From the NCBI GenBank assembly GCA_949775045.1, contig OX459095.1:29787064-29851063 (forward strand): a stretch of DNA of 64,000 nucleotides. Reading direction: 5' to 3'. Within the stretch, counting starts at the first letter, position 1. Every line of letters begins with the position of its first letter. Source of the DNA: Metridium senile (lineage: Eukaryota > Cnidaria > Anthozoa > Actiniaria > Metridiidae). The translations under genes were made by a program, and so were the position numbers. Of the stretch, positions 11,695 through 26,600 are shown piece after piece. The notes below the pieces were generated by a model. The model did not search any database. It was given only the letters and a program-made list of their open reading frames with translations, and was not told the DNA's origin.

Positions 11695-14600
11695 CTACAA
11701 TGTAGAAGATACATAACGTTAGTAAATGTGTGCTTGATATAGTGTACACAATATGCTCAAATAATATAGGTGGTAATACACAGAGTAAATATCATGAGCG
11801 GGACAACTAGGGGGAGGGAGCGGGACAACTAGGGGGAGGGAACGGGACAACTAGGGGGAGGGAGCGGGACAACTAGGGGGGGGGGAATACAATGCATCAA
11901 AACTTCTGGTCTCGATTTAATTTTAAAAATCGCTTTCTTTCATACTTGATGATGATGATAATGATCATCATCATCATCATCATAGTGGTGGTGGTGGTGA
12001 TAGCGATGATTAAGATATGTGAAGATGAAGATGATGATGATGATGATAATGACGATGATGACAATAATGATAGCAATGATAATAATGATGACAATAATCA
12101 TGATGTTGGCGATAAGAATGCAATAATAATGCTCATACTTGTAACGAACGATGATACTAATATTATTTATACAAGCAATCGTTGTAATTACCTGTCAGCG
12201 CACAAAGAGCTTGTACAGTACACTGTAAGGCACGTCTACTGTTTGCTTTGCCTGATCTTAACATCACCTCTTCTTTACCAACACCAACTAAATCAAAGCC
12301 TAGCGATGCAAGAAGCTCGTGACAACCCATCGTACGCCATAGCTTTAGCTTGAGAGGGACTTGCACGTTCGCCATGTTGTTAAAGAAACACTTTAGAACT
12401 TCGTTCAGCTGTAGGAAACAAATATTTTAACAATCAGCATTAAAATCAATAGTCTTCAAGTGTGAAGTCACGGAAAAATACATCATGTTTGGCTTTACTG
12501 ATCAGTTTTCGATTTCCACTTTCGATAGACGATCAAAAAAGACGTTCACACAAGTTTGCAAGTTTGACTGTGTGAACGTCTTTTTTATTGTCTATCCAAA
12601 TATGAAAAAAAAGGATGCAGTGAACATTATTTTTTATGACATCATCACTTGGGGACTAATTTGGTAATTCGGTACCGGTAATTCCAAATCATTTGATGAG
12701 GGTGTTTGTGTCCGGCGTAGACCGAGTCGTAATGTAAAGTTCCCTGTCGTCGCATAACAATAGAAGGCGATATTTGCGAAGAAGACTAGTTCATAAAAAC
12801 ATTAACTTTACTCCTCTAAGTGCATTAGTTTAAAAATCAAAGTTCTACAGACACAATCCACGATCTTATGAGTTCTTCTTAGAGTGGTTAAACGTCCGTT
12901 TAAAAATCGGCCTTGGAGGTATGGCTTGCTTTACAACACAACTATTTTTGAGCAAAATGATTGGCCAGATTCGATCACATGGTACAAAAACAAGACAGGA
13001 TTTCAAACAAGCATTGTACCACTCTAGTGATAGTTGTTTCAGAAGGAATAACGTATAGTAATACTTACCAGATTAACTAACGCAAGGTTCACATCCGTGG
13101 CATATGCAAGTTTGGCCAGAGCTTGTAGAGTAGCTGGACTAAGACCTGTAAAAAGAAGGAATGGTAAGAATTTGAGTGACGAAAGTCGGAGCACACAAGG
13201 GTTTTTGCTATCGGGTCATTTTACTTCCCCACATGTACCAACGATTTGACGCAAAAGACGTTGTCGCGAGAACAGAAGATTGACTCCGGAGCGTGCGCCC
13301 TGATACATAAATATCAGGAAGAGTTAAACTTCTCCGAAGAATGAGCGACAACATTTTTTTTGCGTGAATGAAACCGTTGCTACACACGAGGGAGCAAAAT
13401 GAGTCCGAGGGAGCATGCTCCGGAAGAAAAAACCGTTCGTGACGAAAGGAATAAATGTTTTCAAGTGTTTAACAGGATGACTATTTAACTAATTATAGTG
13501 TTTGTCATATTGAGGATTTGTAATAAATTGTATAAACCAATCACAGAGTACGTTATACCACAGATATGTTAACCAATCATAGTGTGCGTTACACACGTTA
13601 CAAACATCTTTACCTAGAAAAGCGTGAAGGTTATTGCTCGCCATCGCCAATCGTTCCTTTGACGCCTCTGACGCAGAAGGAAAGAAGACAGAATCAGGGA
13701 GGGAGCTCTTCGCTTTCTGGAACCTAAATCCAACCGATGTTAGCAGTTCCCGCCAACCGCTAACCCCTTTGACTTTAGCATTGATACTTGCTTCAGCCGT
13801 ATACATGGAAGACCGCTGACCATGACGGATACGTTGAAGTGCTTTGTCAACCTGAAAAAGACAACATGAAAGTTAAAAAACTGGCTCATGGAGAACAAGG
13901 ATATCTTGAAATAATTAGTTTTAATCTACGAGTTACATAGCTGGAGTTAAGCGTTACCCGGAATGTGCGTGCAATACGATAAATTTGAAATTGATTTGAG
14001 AAGAGTAGCGATCATAGAGTTGTGACACACAGGTACATCGATAAATTGTTTTTAGTCATCTTGAGAAATGGAAATACTATTGACAACCGCGACTACATGA
14101 CAAAACTCGATAATAGTCCCCTTCACAGTTCCCTGCACCATCTTGAAAGATAGCCCGGCATTTGCATCGAAGCGAGACGAACGTTGAGTTTGCAATGATA
14201 GATACCTTTTAAGACCTTGCGGGAGAATTATTCACGTGTCTCTATCATGAAATCTTAATCATTCAATAATTTATTAATATATAAAGCGCAAGTATCAATA
14301 TAGAATGTTTTGAAACTTCTATATCCATTGTAGATTCGAGTTATCTGCATTTAATTGTGAAGTGGATTGACAAGAAAAGTCTACTTACAAGATGGACTAG
14401 GACTTTCATCGCTTCTCGGTAGAATTTAGCATTGTTCAGCAGAAGTCCAAACGCGTCAGCCATCCGAACCTCTTTCGTCGTCAAAGTAGGATCACCACCA
14501 ATCAGCACGAAACCTGCCCAGTTCGAAGGGTGTGAAAACTGCTTTGTTTTCTTTACCACATGCATTGCCTGACTAAGGGCGTGACTGGCTGTGAAACCTT

Positions 14601-17600
14601 TAAGCAGAGCTCCATAGAAGGCTTTCAATAATAGCTTACATGCTAAGTCAGGCACAGGCCATAGAGCGATTAAAACAGACTGGGCACCGGCGGCAAGGAA
14701 TGCTCGGCTCAGTCCGATCAAACCGTCGGAAGTTATTCGGTTCTTCGAGGAGTGATCGTATGCTGCACCGATAACAACGACTTTAGACGATAGCTTTAGG
14801 TTCAATACATCAGCTGCTGTTAGTAAGAAGTCTGATAAGGATGGAGAATCGTCAGTGTCGTCGAGTAGTTCAAGCCCTTCGCTGTTCATTCGTGGAGACA
14901 TCTTGGTCTTGTCGGACGAGGACGAAGAGAGAATCAAAGCTGCAAGTTTCCATGACACATGAGTAGCAAAGTGAACACACTGAGATGTAGGTAGATGTTG
15001 CATGACAGCATTCTTTGTAGCGTTGCTGCCGAGAAGTGGTTTACTCTTGAACAGCTCTGCAACTATTTTCGCTTCGTGCTCGGCACTAGGGTTCGACGCC
15101 CACTGTCCAAACGTTAGAGGTACGACAGGGTTACCGACAACAAGCGTAGACGACATATCCATCTTTGCGGAGCTCTGTCTGTGTAGTCTATCTTGACTTT
15201 TGTAGAGCACATCAAGAGACGGGACGACACTGAGTCTGAAGCGACGAAACAAAGGCTCCTTTGATAGGCTTCCACGCAGGACAGAGAAAGGTACAAGATA
15301 GAGATCACCTTGTAGTACCAATACTAACTCTGATCCATCGTTCTCGAAGGTTGTCGATGTAGATAGCATGTCTTCCATTGGCGCGATAAGAAGCTCGTAC
15401 AAAGCACGTAGTGGTGGTTTACTTGATCGCCCATGGCCACTAAAACGAACACCATTCAACTTCCCCACACTACCCCTGACATTTCTGTGTCGTGGCGTCA
15501 AGAATGAGGCAGGTCGTCCTGGAGTCGAGGTTATGCTCATGGCATCATCGTCTTCGTCCGCTGACAAGTAGGAACGCACGGACGAGATACCAAGTACACT
15601 CTGCTGGTCAATGTTTTCTTCAAAGTCGTCATCAGTAACACTTGCAGGACGTGTGAGATTCAAATGAGGTTCAACGCCTAGAGCTTCGCGGACTTGGGTG
15701 ATGTATGAGTCAAGTAACGACCCTGTTTGTGAATACTCAGCACTACTACTCTGTTCTAGGTTTAGAATAGTTTCATCGCCGTCACCATCGATCACTAGAC
15801 TATCACGGAATTTAACCAGGCCTTCTTTCGGTACCATGAGCCAGCTGTATAAGTGACCAGCAGCTATTGAGTAGTAAAGTACAGTTGCTTTTTGTCCTCG
15901 TACAAAGTCCATGATCTCTTCGCCTGTGGTTAATATATGGTCTAGCTGTGGTTTGTTTATGTTCACATCCATGTTTGATCCTGCTTGTCGCTCTAGTAGG
16001 AGATCAATAAAACTTCTAGTCCGTGCTCTCTCCGCTACAGCAAGAGCTTCAACATGTCGTCCTAGATCAACAAGTACTCTCTGCAGTACCTGATAACACG
16101 CAGCTTGCAGCTCATACAAAGAGACCTTGAACTCACCACTGTTGATGACGTCACGACGAATGTTCTCGAGAAGTTCACAAGCTCGTCTAAGCTGTTCATG
16201 TGATTCTTCCAACTGTTTATTAGCCAACAAGGTCAGGCCAAGCCTATGACGTATACGTGCCTCGTCTTCAGACCTGCCCATATTCTGGGCGATGACCAGG
16301 GCTTGTTTGAGGCAGGCGATTGCCTTGGAGTAGTTGTTCATTGCGTGGTATATCCTTCCTAAACTCACGTAAGCTTGACTCTGCGCTTGCTGGTCGACCG
16401 TCTGAGCTACTAGTTTAAGGTACTGTTCTTGATATACCAGGGCTTGTTTATAATTGCCCAGAACCTCGTGACTTGTTCCCAGATGATGGTAAGCTAGCGA
16501 TTTGCGGTTGGTATCGCCATGCTGATCGACTATCATCAATTCCTGTTCGTGGAACTTCAATGCTTTGTCATATTCACCGATCTTCTGACTGACAAGACCC
16601 AAGCCAGACAGGGCGTCCGCTTCACTAGCTACGTCATCACATTCTCGTGCGAACACAAGCTGTTGCTCATGACATGTCATTGCTTGTTCATAGTTACCAA
16701 GGCTTTTGTGAAGACTGCCGAGTTCACCGTACGCTGCTCCTTTGGACGCGATGTTAGTCAAGTCATAAGCAACGACGAGCCTTTTCTCGAAACACACTAA
16801 CGCTTCCTGTAGATTACCCATAAGTTTGTGCGCATTACCGAGCCCACGATATGCCTTATCTTGGTCAGCAGTACCATCAGACTGTTGCGCAGCTGATAGA
16901 TACTTCTCATAGTTCTTAATAGCCTCCATGTGATGTCCTAACATGAGATGACACTCTCCAATGTTACCATGGACACGACCAATTTCCAGAAAGGCATCAG
17001 GTTGCTGTTCCAGGAAAGAGATTTGGTGTTCGAAATAGTCCATAGCTTCCTGACAATCACCAGCTCGCATTTTGCAAACACCTAAATTACCATAGACTTG
17101 TAATTCCAGGGAATTATCACGTAGCTCGTTAGCAATAGTTAGTTGTTCACTGTAGCACTGTTGTGCGTCGTCATAGCGACTCATCATTATATAGTTAGAA
17201 CCCAGGTTCCCAAAAGCTTTGTAGGTTCCTAAAGCATCATGGGAATCCTTCCTTACGTTAAGTTCTCGCTGATGACAGTCAAGAGCGAGACCAGTTTCCC
17301 CTGCTGTCCTATAGCCATTGCCAAGAATACCATACGCATCGCCTAGTAAACTATCATTATTCATAGACTCAGCAAGTCTAAGTTGTTCCTTGTAGTTAGC
17401 AATACCTTGCCGTGTATCCTGCATGTTCATGTGAATATCGCCTATGTTGCCATAAGCTTTGTACACTCCTTGTTCATCCTCTGCCTCATTCGAAACTTGT
17501 AAAAATAATTTCTGATTATCTAAAGCTCTATCGTAATTTCCCAGAGCGCTAAACGCAAGACCAATATTACAATGCGCACGCGCAAGGCTAGTCCGATCAT

Positions 17601-20600
17601 CAAGATCCTGTGCAAGTGTGATGTTTCTCTCGTAATACTTCACCGCCTCTGAGTAATTCCCGAGAGAATAATGTGCGAAGCCAAGGTTTTGACATGCCTT
17701 ACATTCACTCATAGTGTCCTTCAACTGTTTCGTAAGATGCAGAAACTTCTCATAATAAGGAATAGCATTGATGAACTCCCCGCATGAGCTGTAGAAATTT
17801 CCCAGGTTAAACAACGCGGTGGTCTCGTTGTTTTTATCCTTAAGACTGACAGAAACTGCTAGATGTTGCTTGTAGTGTTTAAGGGCTTTGTCAAGGCTCC
17901 CCGTAGCTTGATAAGCAACAGCGAGGTTCCCGTGAGTGCACGCTTCAGAGCCGTGATCATTTACCTCTCTTGAGATTAACAATTCTTGTTTATGGAATTT
18001 AATAGCTTGATCATATCTTCCCAGGGCGCTATAGGCACAGCCCATGTTACCATACGCACGCCCTTGCCCTGCTCTATCGTCTGTATCTTTACAAATTGCT
18101 AGATGTGCTTTATGTAGTTTTAATGCCTGTGCGTATTGTCCTTGCTGTTGCAAGATGATTCCTAAGTTTGAGAGAGATCGTCCTTCAGTTACGCGGTCCT
18201 TTGAGCGTACAGAAACCTCAAGTTGTCTCTCGTGGAAGGCTCGAGACTCGTCGATGTCTCCTTTACACCTGTACGCATGCCCAAGACCAGCGTACGCCCG
18301 TGACTCCATTGCAAAGTCTTCCGTTTTCTTCGCCACATCTAGTACTAGTTTATGAAAGTAAATTGCTTTGTCATAGTCCCGTTTGTAATGGTACACACTT
18401 CCCAAGTTACTGTATGCTCGCCCTTCTTCACTCTTGTCTCCGACTTCGACTGCAATTTCAAGATGTCCTTGATGACAATGAATGGCATCGTCAAACTTTG
18501 ACATCAATACATGCACCGCGCCAACATTACCAAGCTCCCGTGCTTCCGATATTCGATCTCCTAACTCTTTATACATGACGGCTGCTTGTTTGTGATTGGC
18601 TAAGGCGTCGGTATAGTTACAATCAGCTACATATACGTGTCCTAAAGAACTCAAAGCAAGTGCCGCAGATCGTCGATCTTTTAGTTTCATAGCGATAGCG
18701 AGCTGCTGCCGATGATGTTCTAAAGCCTTCCCAAGCTCTCTCTGTGCGTAATAAGCGCCACCAAGATTACCATGGGCGCGACATTCTCCTGCTTTGTCTC
18801 CAAGTGATGATGACGTTTCCAAGTCTTGCTTCATGTATTCCTCCGCTTTTGTGATGTTACCAAGTTTCCAGTAAGCCGTACTAAGTGCAGAGATTACAGA
18901 TCCTCGTAGCCTAAGTCCACATGTTCCTATTTTGAGAGCCGCTTCCAAACACCCTACAGCAGCAGCTATATGACCGATGGCTAACAACTCTTGGCCAATG
19001 ACAGAAATCATGACGAAAGAATTCCGGTCTAACTTCATGGATTTTAGCTGTTCACTTATTGGAATGAGCGTATCTGAAAAGAAAACATTCATTTATTGAA
19101 TTGTTAACGATACAAACTTAAACGAATAAACAAACGAGTGTGCAGAAAACAAAAAAAATACACAAACAGAAAAGATAAACAAACAAACAAACTTAAACGA
19201 ATAAACAAACAATGAGTATGCAGGAAACAAACAAGCACACAAACAGAAAGCTACAAACAAGCAAACAAAAAAGCAAGCCGTATCAGGAATTCAAACAAAC
19301 AAGCAAGTAAGCTATAGCAGACAAACAAACAAGCAAGCTAGAGCAAACAAACAAGCGAGCTACAGTAGACAAACAAACAAACAAACAAAAAAGCTGCAGG
19401 TTAGCAGTAAAACAAAAAAGCAAACAAACAAGAAGCAAACAAAAAAGAAAACAAATAAACAAGCAAGAAACAAACATTGCGACAAGCACACAGGACAGTC
19501 ACACCTCTCTCATCAGACATGAATCCACGTCATCCACGCCCGTGTTCAGAAAATAAACTAATACACATACCTTTCAAAGGAGACTTCATAGCAGCATCAT
19601 AAAGCGTGTTAAGTAGTTGCGGGCTTTTCTCGTCTTGTGCAAGGGCAGCAGAAAAAGCTGCAAGAGCCTCAGCATGTCGACCAAGACACTGAAGAGCAAC
19701 ACCTTGTCGATAGTGAGCCTGCAGACAATTCAGATACATTAGTCATTTTATTCCACTGCACAATATGGACATGCACTAAGTGTTTTTCTCTCTCCAAACT
19801 CGTCCCCAATTCTTTCCTGCCAAATATTTCAACACAGGAATCCCGATCGCGTCAACAAAGGAATCCCTAAGGAGGAGGCTACACATGCACAATATTTCGG
19901 GAAACTAGCACTTCGGGTATTTAAAAAATGTAGTTTGAAAACCAGTCGAATAACTACACATTCTAAGCATTATATATCGGATCTAGATTTCATTTCACAA
20001 TTTTTGTAAATTTGGCTATTTTATAACCTATAAAATCAAACAACAATATGATTCCGTGCATGAAAAAGTGCTTTTTAAAAAAGACAACTGAATGCTGAAG
20101 CTTGCCTCGCGGGACGCGTCCAAATGTCCGTCAACTGTTCACTGCTTGTGTGGCCTATAATTTGCTCCGCTGTCCGCTGCCCACAGGGAGTCCGATACAT
20201 AAATCAACATAGAATAGCGACCTACTCTGTGAAAACGGATACAGTCTTCTCAATTACATTTTTTTAATGCTTTAAATTTAAAACCAATGCAAGAAACACA
20301 AAGACGTAAAACATCGAGTTATTTTAAATTTACTGCCCTCCGATAATAAAATAGTAAACTTGTCAGTTTATGCAATACTTTATATTAAAATTATAGGTAA
20401 AAGAAAACAAAAAAAGCAAAGAAGAATTCCTATTTTAAACTTTAGCTGCGATAAGAACTCTCCAAGTCATTAAGTACCGGATTTACTCTTTGACATTTTG
20501 TCGTCGGTTGGAGGGAGATTTACGACACACCACTGATACTGGAATTCATCTAGTGTTGCGTTTTGGCGCGCTTTTGGCAACGCGTGTCGCCATTTCCCGC

Positions 20601-23600
20601 CATTATACTGAACGGAACTAATTATAAATATATCAAGAGCTATAAGTTACGTACTAGTAACGGCTAGATAACATACACATTTCAAAAAAGATATTTCTTA
20701 ACAAACATGACAATATTTTTTTAACCTTATAATCTGATAATCAGCACCGGCAATTTCAAAACCTACTGTTGATAAACAGAACAGATTTCATATGACAAAA
20801 TGATTAATCTTTATCTAAACATCGTTCTCACTTATTCACCATAAAGTTTTTATTTAACAAAATAAATTGAACAAATGTTACTATATTTCAAGATCTAGGG
20901 TCCTTATATTAAGCAAAAAAAATTGCACAAATTCCGTTTGAATGATCTGGAGGAATTTTCCGAATATGACCATATCCTAATATATAATTTATTCTTAAAT
21001 TTTCATATTAGATAGATGATAGATAGATGGTTTATTAATAAAGCTATAGCAACCCGTAGGTTGAATTAAAGCAAAATTGATAATTGATAATATAGAAAAT
21101 ATAAAAACTAATACACTAATGATAAAACTATATATAAAATGATACATTACGATAAAAACTATAGAACCTAAGAATTATAAAACAATAGATGCAAATGTAC
21201 AAGTATATCCTAACCTAGAATTATTACTACTTATGCGTTAAGAGCATTATGAATTAAAAAGCTATTTCTAAATCTCTTAGTCTTAAAATCAGGTTTAAAT
21301 TTTCTCAAGTTTCTTAAATTGTAACTGTAGGTACTGGGTTCAGGTAAAAGCTTATGTAATTTATTGTCCTTATTTTCTATAACGTTCTTAAACAGTTTAT
21401 CAGTAAGTTCTTGTCTGCGATCTCATAGCGTGCCAAAGCATATTGTCTGCTTGTCTATGGTAAAATACGGAAAGTGTGCAGAAAAGACTCAACTTCAGTC
21501 AAAACAACCCTCTATTTTGACGTTTTTGACATAGCAAACCAAAGGTCACACACAAGTTTTGAAACAGAAAAAGCGTTGGACCAAAAACATAACAAAGAAT
21601 AACGTGTTCAAACATGAAAAAGAAGAAAAAAACTATTTGTAAACGAAATAAAAAAGTAAATATTAAATAAATACTACCGAAATTACATTACAAATTACAA
21701 ATGTACAATTCTGAGTCAGTGACAATATGTATCAAAATAGTTATTTGGTTGTCATGCATGTGCAGTGCTATTTTTAGAATCAACACTGAGAATTTGATGA
21801 TATTGATAACTTAAGAGTTCTTTACAAGATTAAGTTATTATCGATTGCTTTCGACTGTTTTCAATTACATATTCGGCTAAATTCTATTTCGGTGTTTTTG
21901 CACAGTTCAGGAAACACCGAACTGCGCCGGTAACTGTTGAAGTGGTATCACGAGGGTTTAATATAACTCCTGTATGGATTAGTTTTGACTATCAAATGCA
22001 TAAAAAAGTATCAAGAAACTAATAAGGGACATCAACAGGACAACAACAAAACATTTTTACTTAATTTTGATACTATAGACCCTTTTAATAAGTCCCGAAG
22101 TGTTGTGTTTTCCGCGCTTGACGTCAAATTTATTCTTTTGAAATTTGTATAATATGAAAGGAATTGAAAATAATAAATTTAACGTCAAGAGCGGAAAACA
22201 AAATACTTCGGGACTTATTAAAAGGGTCTATAGAAAACTATAAAACTCAGTTGATAATACACAAAAAATTGTAACTCAATAGTGGCTCAATTTGAAAAGC
22301 TGTTGGAAAACGTTTTGAAAAACGCAAAAAAGTTATACAATCGATTAGGTAATAGACATTACAAATGAAAGTTTTATGTTTATAATTAAATAAAATAATT
22401 AAATACAAAGAAAATAACAATAATAATCTGCAAATCTCCCTATATCGACTAAAATGTCAATAAATCTCAGCGTTGGCGGAAATGATGAGATGTAATACCG
22501 TAAGCCAAGGACCGTCTTTGCAACGCAATTTACTAAATGAAATTTCCTTGAAAAACTTACCCAACTGTTGATTCCAAAGACATTCCCCTTAGGGGTAGTA
22601 GTAGGAGATTTGTTATTAACAACATGGCGTTTCATTGTGGACCCATTGCGGATATTTCAGAAAATCGAAAATCTCAAGGACTTCAGACAGTTTATCAATA
22701 AAAGTTGATGAAACTAGTAGAAACGTAATTCAGAACGTTTTGCTTAAGATTTCAGAAAACCATGATACACTGAAGGATGCGAAACCCTTCATATAACATA
22801 GTGCATCTTTCCGTCTTTACTATGTCACGGTGTAAAAAGCTCTCCAAACATCAATAATTAGTTGATTTAAACAAAACGATGATAGAGTCAATGACCATGG
22901 ACGTCAGAGAACAAACGATGAAGTTCCTTACAGTAACATGTTAGTTAATAATGGCATAGCAGCAGGAATCGAGGTTAAATGGTTTCAAACCATGTTCATC
23001 AAAATCGTCTTCAAGCGTATTGTCATGTAGTATCACATCATCTTGATTATATCTCTTGCAATTAAATCACTTTCAAACAGCGTCCTTGCTCATAAATCTA
23101 TTCCAATGCTTTATAGCTGGTTTACTGATCAACGTGTTCAAAGCCAATGTGAGCACTGTTTCCTCCAACTCAACCCAATATATGAAGCTATTTTGGTGTG
23201 ACCACAAAGCAATTTTTAAATCGAGGAAGAATCAACATAAGATTCCATAAATACAAGTTACACTTCAGCCCCGGCGATGATGACTGTACAACAAAGCAAT
23301 TTGAATACTCATCGTTTACTTAGTCAAATCCAGTCGGAATCCAACTTGGCTAACTGAAATTTTATAGGCTGCTCGGTTATTAAGTAAATACGTTAAGCAA
23401 ACAACATTTCATATTAGATTTTTGGACAATAACAGCTTCAAATCAGACCTAAACAGCGCAATAAACTGTTGTTTTTAGCTAGCCTTGATGATAAATGAAG
23501 CCAGTTTAAAGAAGAATGAGTTTTTAGCGCTTTTTTAGCAAGATAAAGCGATTGTAATTTCATGTTTTCAGGAAATAAAGTTACATTAGTCAACGCGCAA

Positions 23601-26600
23601 TGCATTTCTGACAGAGTGGTTACACAGCAAAGGTGCCAAAATAACTTCTCTTCTCAAAATGGTAAAACAAACAGCAAAGGAACTACATTGACAAATACAA
23701 AACCTTGAGCAGCCATCAATAATTATTAATGACAATATAACACGGCATTAGAGCAAAACAATTGAATGTCAAAAAGAGTTCAAACATAAAGCTGGAAATA
23801 TCCGTAAAATGATAATGACAATGTCTTGTATCGAATTACTTCTAATAAAAGCCAAAATGTGAATAGTTTAGGACATTTTTACGCAGAGTATCTGGTCCAC
23901 ACGTCTAAAATAGACTACAAAATCAAACAAAAACGTTTTTAATGGAATTATTTGGCATGTACAACACAGTTCAATGAATATTTTTCCCTTGGAAGTCTAA
24001 ATATTTTATGTCGTCACTTTTCTACACTAGCATTTCATGTTATGTAACTTGGATAAAGTTAGACACTTTACACCCTCATTCCTTCAAGAAACAAGCTATT
24101 ACAATGCTTTCGGGATCCAATGGAATCATTTTCAATCAATTAACAACGTAATAATAACAAGATACGGGGTTTGTCGTAATGGACTGACCATTTGACATTT
24201 GATTTGACAATTACTGAACTTCACTCGAAATGTTTTTCCGCCCTCAAGTGTTGCACGCTCGATATTTTTGCCGTATTTGACCCTCTATTAACTCTGGTTT
24301 CACACTGCATATTTTTCGATATTTTTTGGGGGGATTTAACAAGAGTTACACGGTATTTTTTGATAAGCACGCTCGATATTTTTGCCGTATTTGACCCTCT
24401 ATTAACTCTGGTTTCATACTGCATATTTTTCGACATTTTTGGGGGGGAATTTAACAAGAGTTGCACGGTATTTTTTGATAAGCTCGCTCGATATTTTTTG
24501 TTGTATTTGACGCTGTATTTGTTTCGATATTTTTTTGGGAGTTTAACCCACTGCACATCATTTTTCAAATGGTCCGTCCCTAAAGTTACCGAATGTAACA
24601 TGTCACTCACTGTCGTCTATGGGAGTCTGAGAACATGCGAACACTGAAGCGACTAAAACGATACAAAATATCAGAAAAAAAATCAGTTTCCCACATTGAA
24701 AGTGGTGCAGTTTGTTAGCATATATAATAAATAGACTAACGAAGAACCAACAAAATCAAAGATTAACAGCAATAAGATTATTTCAAGAAATAAATAGAAG
24801 TAAAAAGGTGTATGTTTATGCAGCTTTGCATACAATGACGTCGAAACAAATTCACCACGGCGAAAGTCAAAAAAGTCGAACGCCCTCTTTAGATGGTAAA
24901 AAGGCCTCCTGGCCGGGAGATTACAGACCATTACAGGTCACAATGGACATGGCTGGATACACGTAGAAACTTTGCAGCTAAAACTTTCAACAACGCACAA
25001 ACTCAGCATAATTTCCAAACAATTCTTTGCTAAACTTAAAATCACTTGATCAAAAATGCAATGCGATCCTTACTAATTACACAAATATTTCAAAAATCGT
25101 TGTCGCAATCATCAAAGCTACAGTCTACATTCTGATGCTTGCAAAGGATGTCGGTATTTCTTCTCCTGTTATCGATTTCATATATTTTGAATGTGTTGTA
25201 TAATGTGTTGCAGTGGTAGATGATGAAACAAATATTTCTTTTAAAAACGTGCAATAAATCAAAAATTATGTTCATATTACCGGCATCCTTTGCAAGCTTC
25301 AGAGTGTGGACTGTAACTTACGCTGCGACAACAATTTCAAAATAGGTGTATATAATAGGAAAACACAATTAGGACACTCACGGTATGCCACGAGAAACCA
25401 ATGTCTAACTTATTCATCCCACACCAAGTCACACCATAGAAAATACAGGCAATTGTCGGAATGTCTCATGGGAAAAGTCAGTTGAAAGCCGCAAAATATA
25501 CAACAGCTTTCCTGTTTTTTGATTGGCTATATTTTCTATGATGTAGATAAACGATATGTTGTCAATTTTATAAAATCCTGATAATTAGGAAGAAATTAAA
25601 ACAATGCTTAAAATAACAAGAGTTTTTTTTTATAGTATACTTAAAAAGTAAACTATTCGGAAAGTCTTCGATTAAAACATTGAGCACGTTTGGGCTTCCT
25701 GTGGTGTTACGAGCCATACATGTTACCTTGACATTGCGTCTTTACCTCTTCAGAGAAGTAGCCACAAAAATCACTTTAATGATAGGGCCAATTTAAAGTG
25801 CATATAAAAATAAACATTCAAGAATATCTGATCTATAACCTCAGCAATGAATTGTTGATTGAAGGAATGAGGTTAATCACGATATTAGACTCCCTCGTAG
25901 TTCCTGCACTATCATATGAGAAACTCATTGGTGCTATCTGGAAATCATATGTTAATCAGATTCTATGATAGATCACCGACACACGTAATGAAATGTTACT
26001 AGATAAAAAAAACGGGAAAAATGAATTACGGCTTCTAGTTGCTTCTAGTAGCTTTGATTGAGTACAGAACACTATATCCATGAAACATTAGTAGCTTTTT
26101 TGCTTATATATTAAGGCCAGTTTACACTAGCAATTTTGTCAACGCTACTTTGAACTGTTCGAAATTTAGTGCAATTTGCTGCGACTTTCTTTCTCCTAAA
26201 TTCTAGCGTATTCGAAATTGCGGCGACAAAGCTGCGATAAAATCGCCATTATAATCGCAGCTCTTGTCGCGCGACAAAATTGCTATTGTAAACGGGCCTT
26301 TATATTAGAGCGGTTCTCATAAAAAACTGATGGTCACTTACCAGCATCCATCGCGAGAAAGACTGAATTTCGTGGACCGTGAAAATCGCACATTCAAACA
26401 TATCTTGATATATCTTATTTTTTATGTTAGTGGGTATTTACGCTCTTACTAAATCATTCTGCGTTTTGTTTTATTTCTTTTCACATAATGCTGCGAATAA
26501 ATTATAACACTCAATCAAAATTTGTCTTTTTCCCTATTTTTGACATCCTGTCATTGTGCGCAATATATTGATTTTATTTTGTTACTTATCATATTATAAC

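Noticed and set aside
24192..24647. Plus- and minus-strand frames of 129-151 codons
   Set aside because: They span a 114-bp tandem repeat and are open in opposite directions; no family resemblance.
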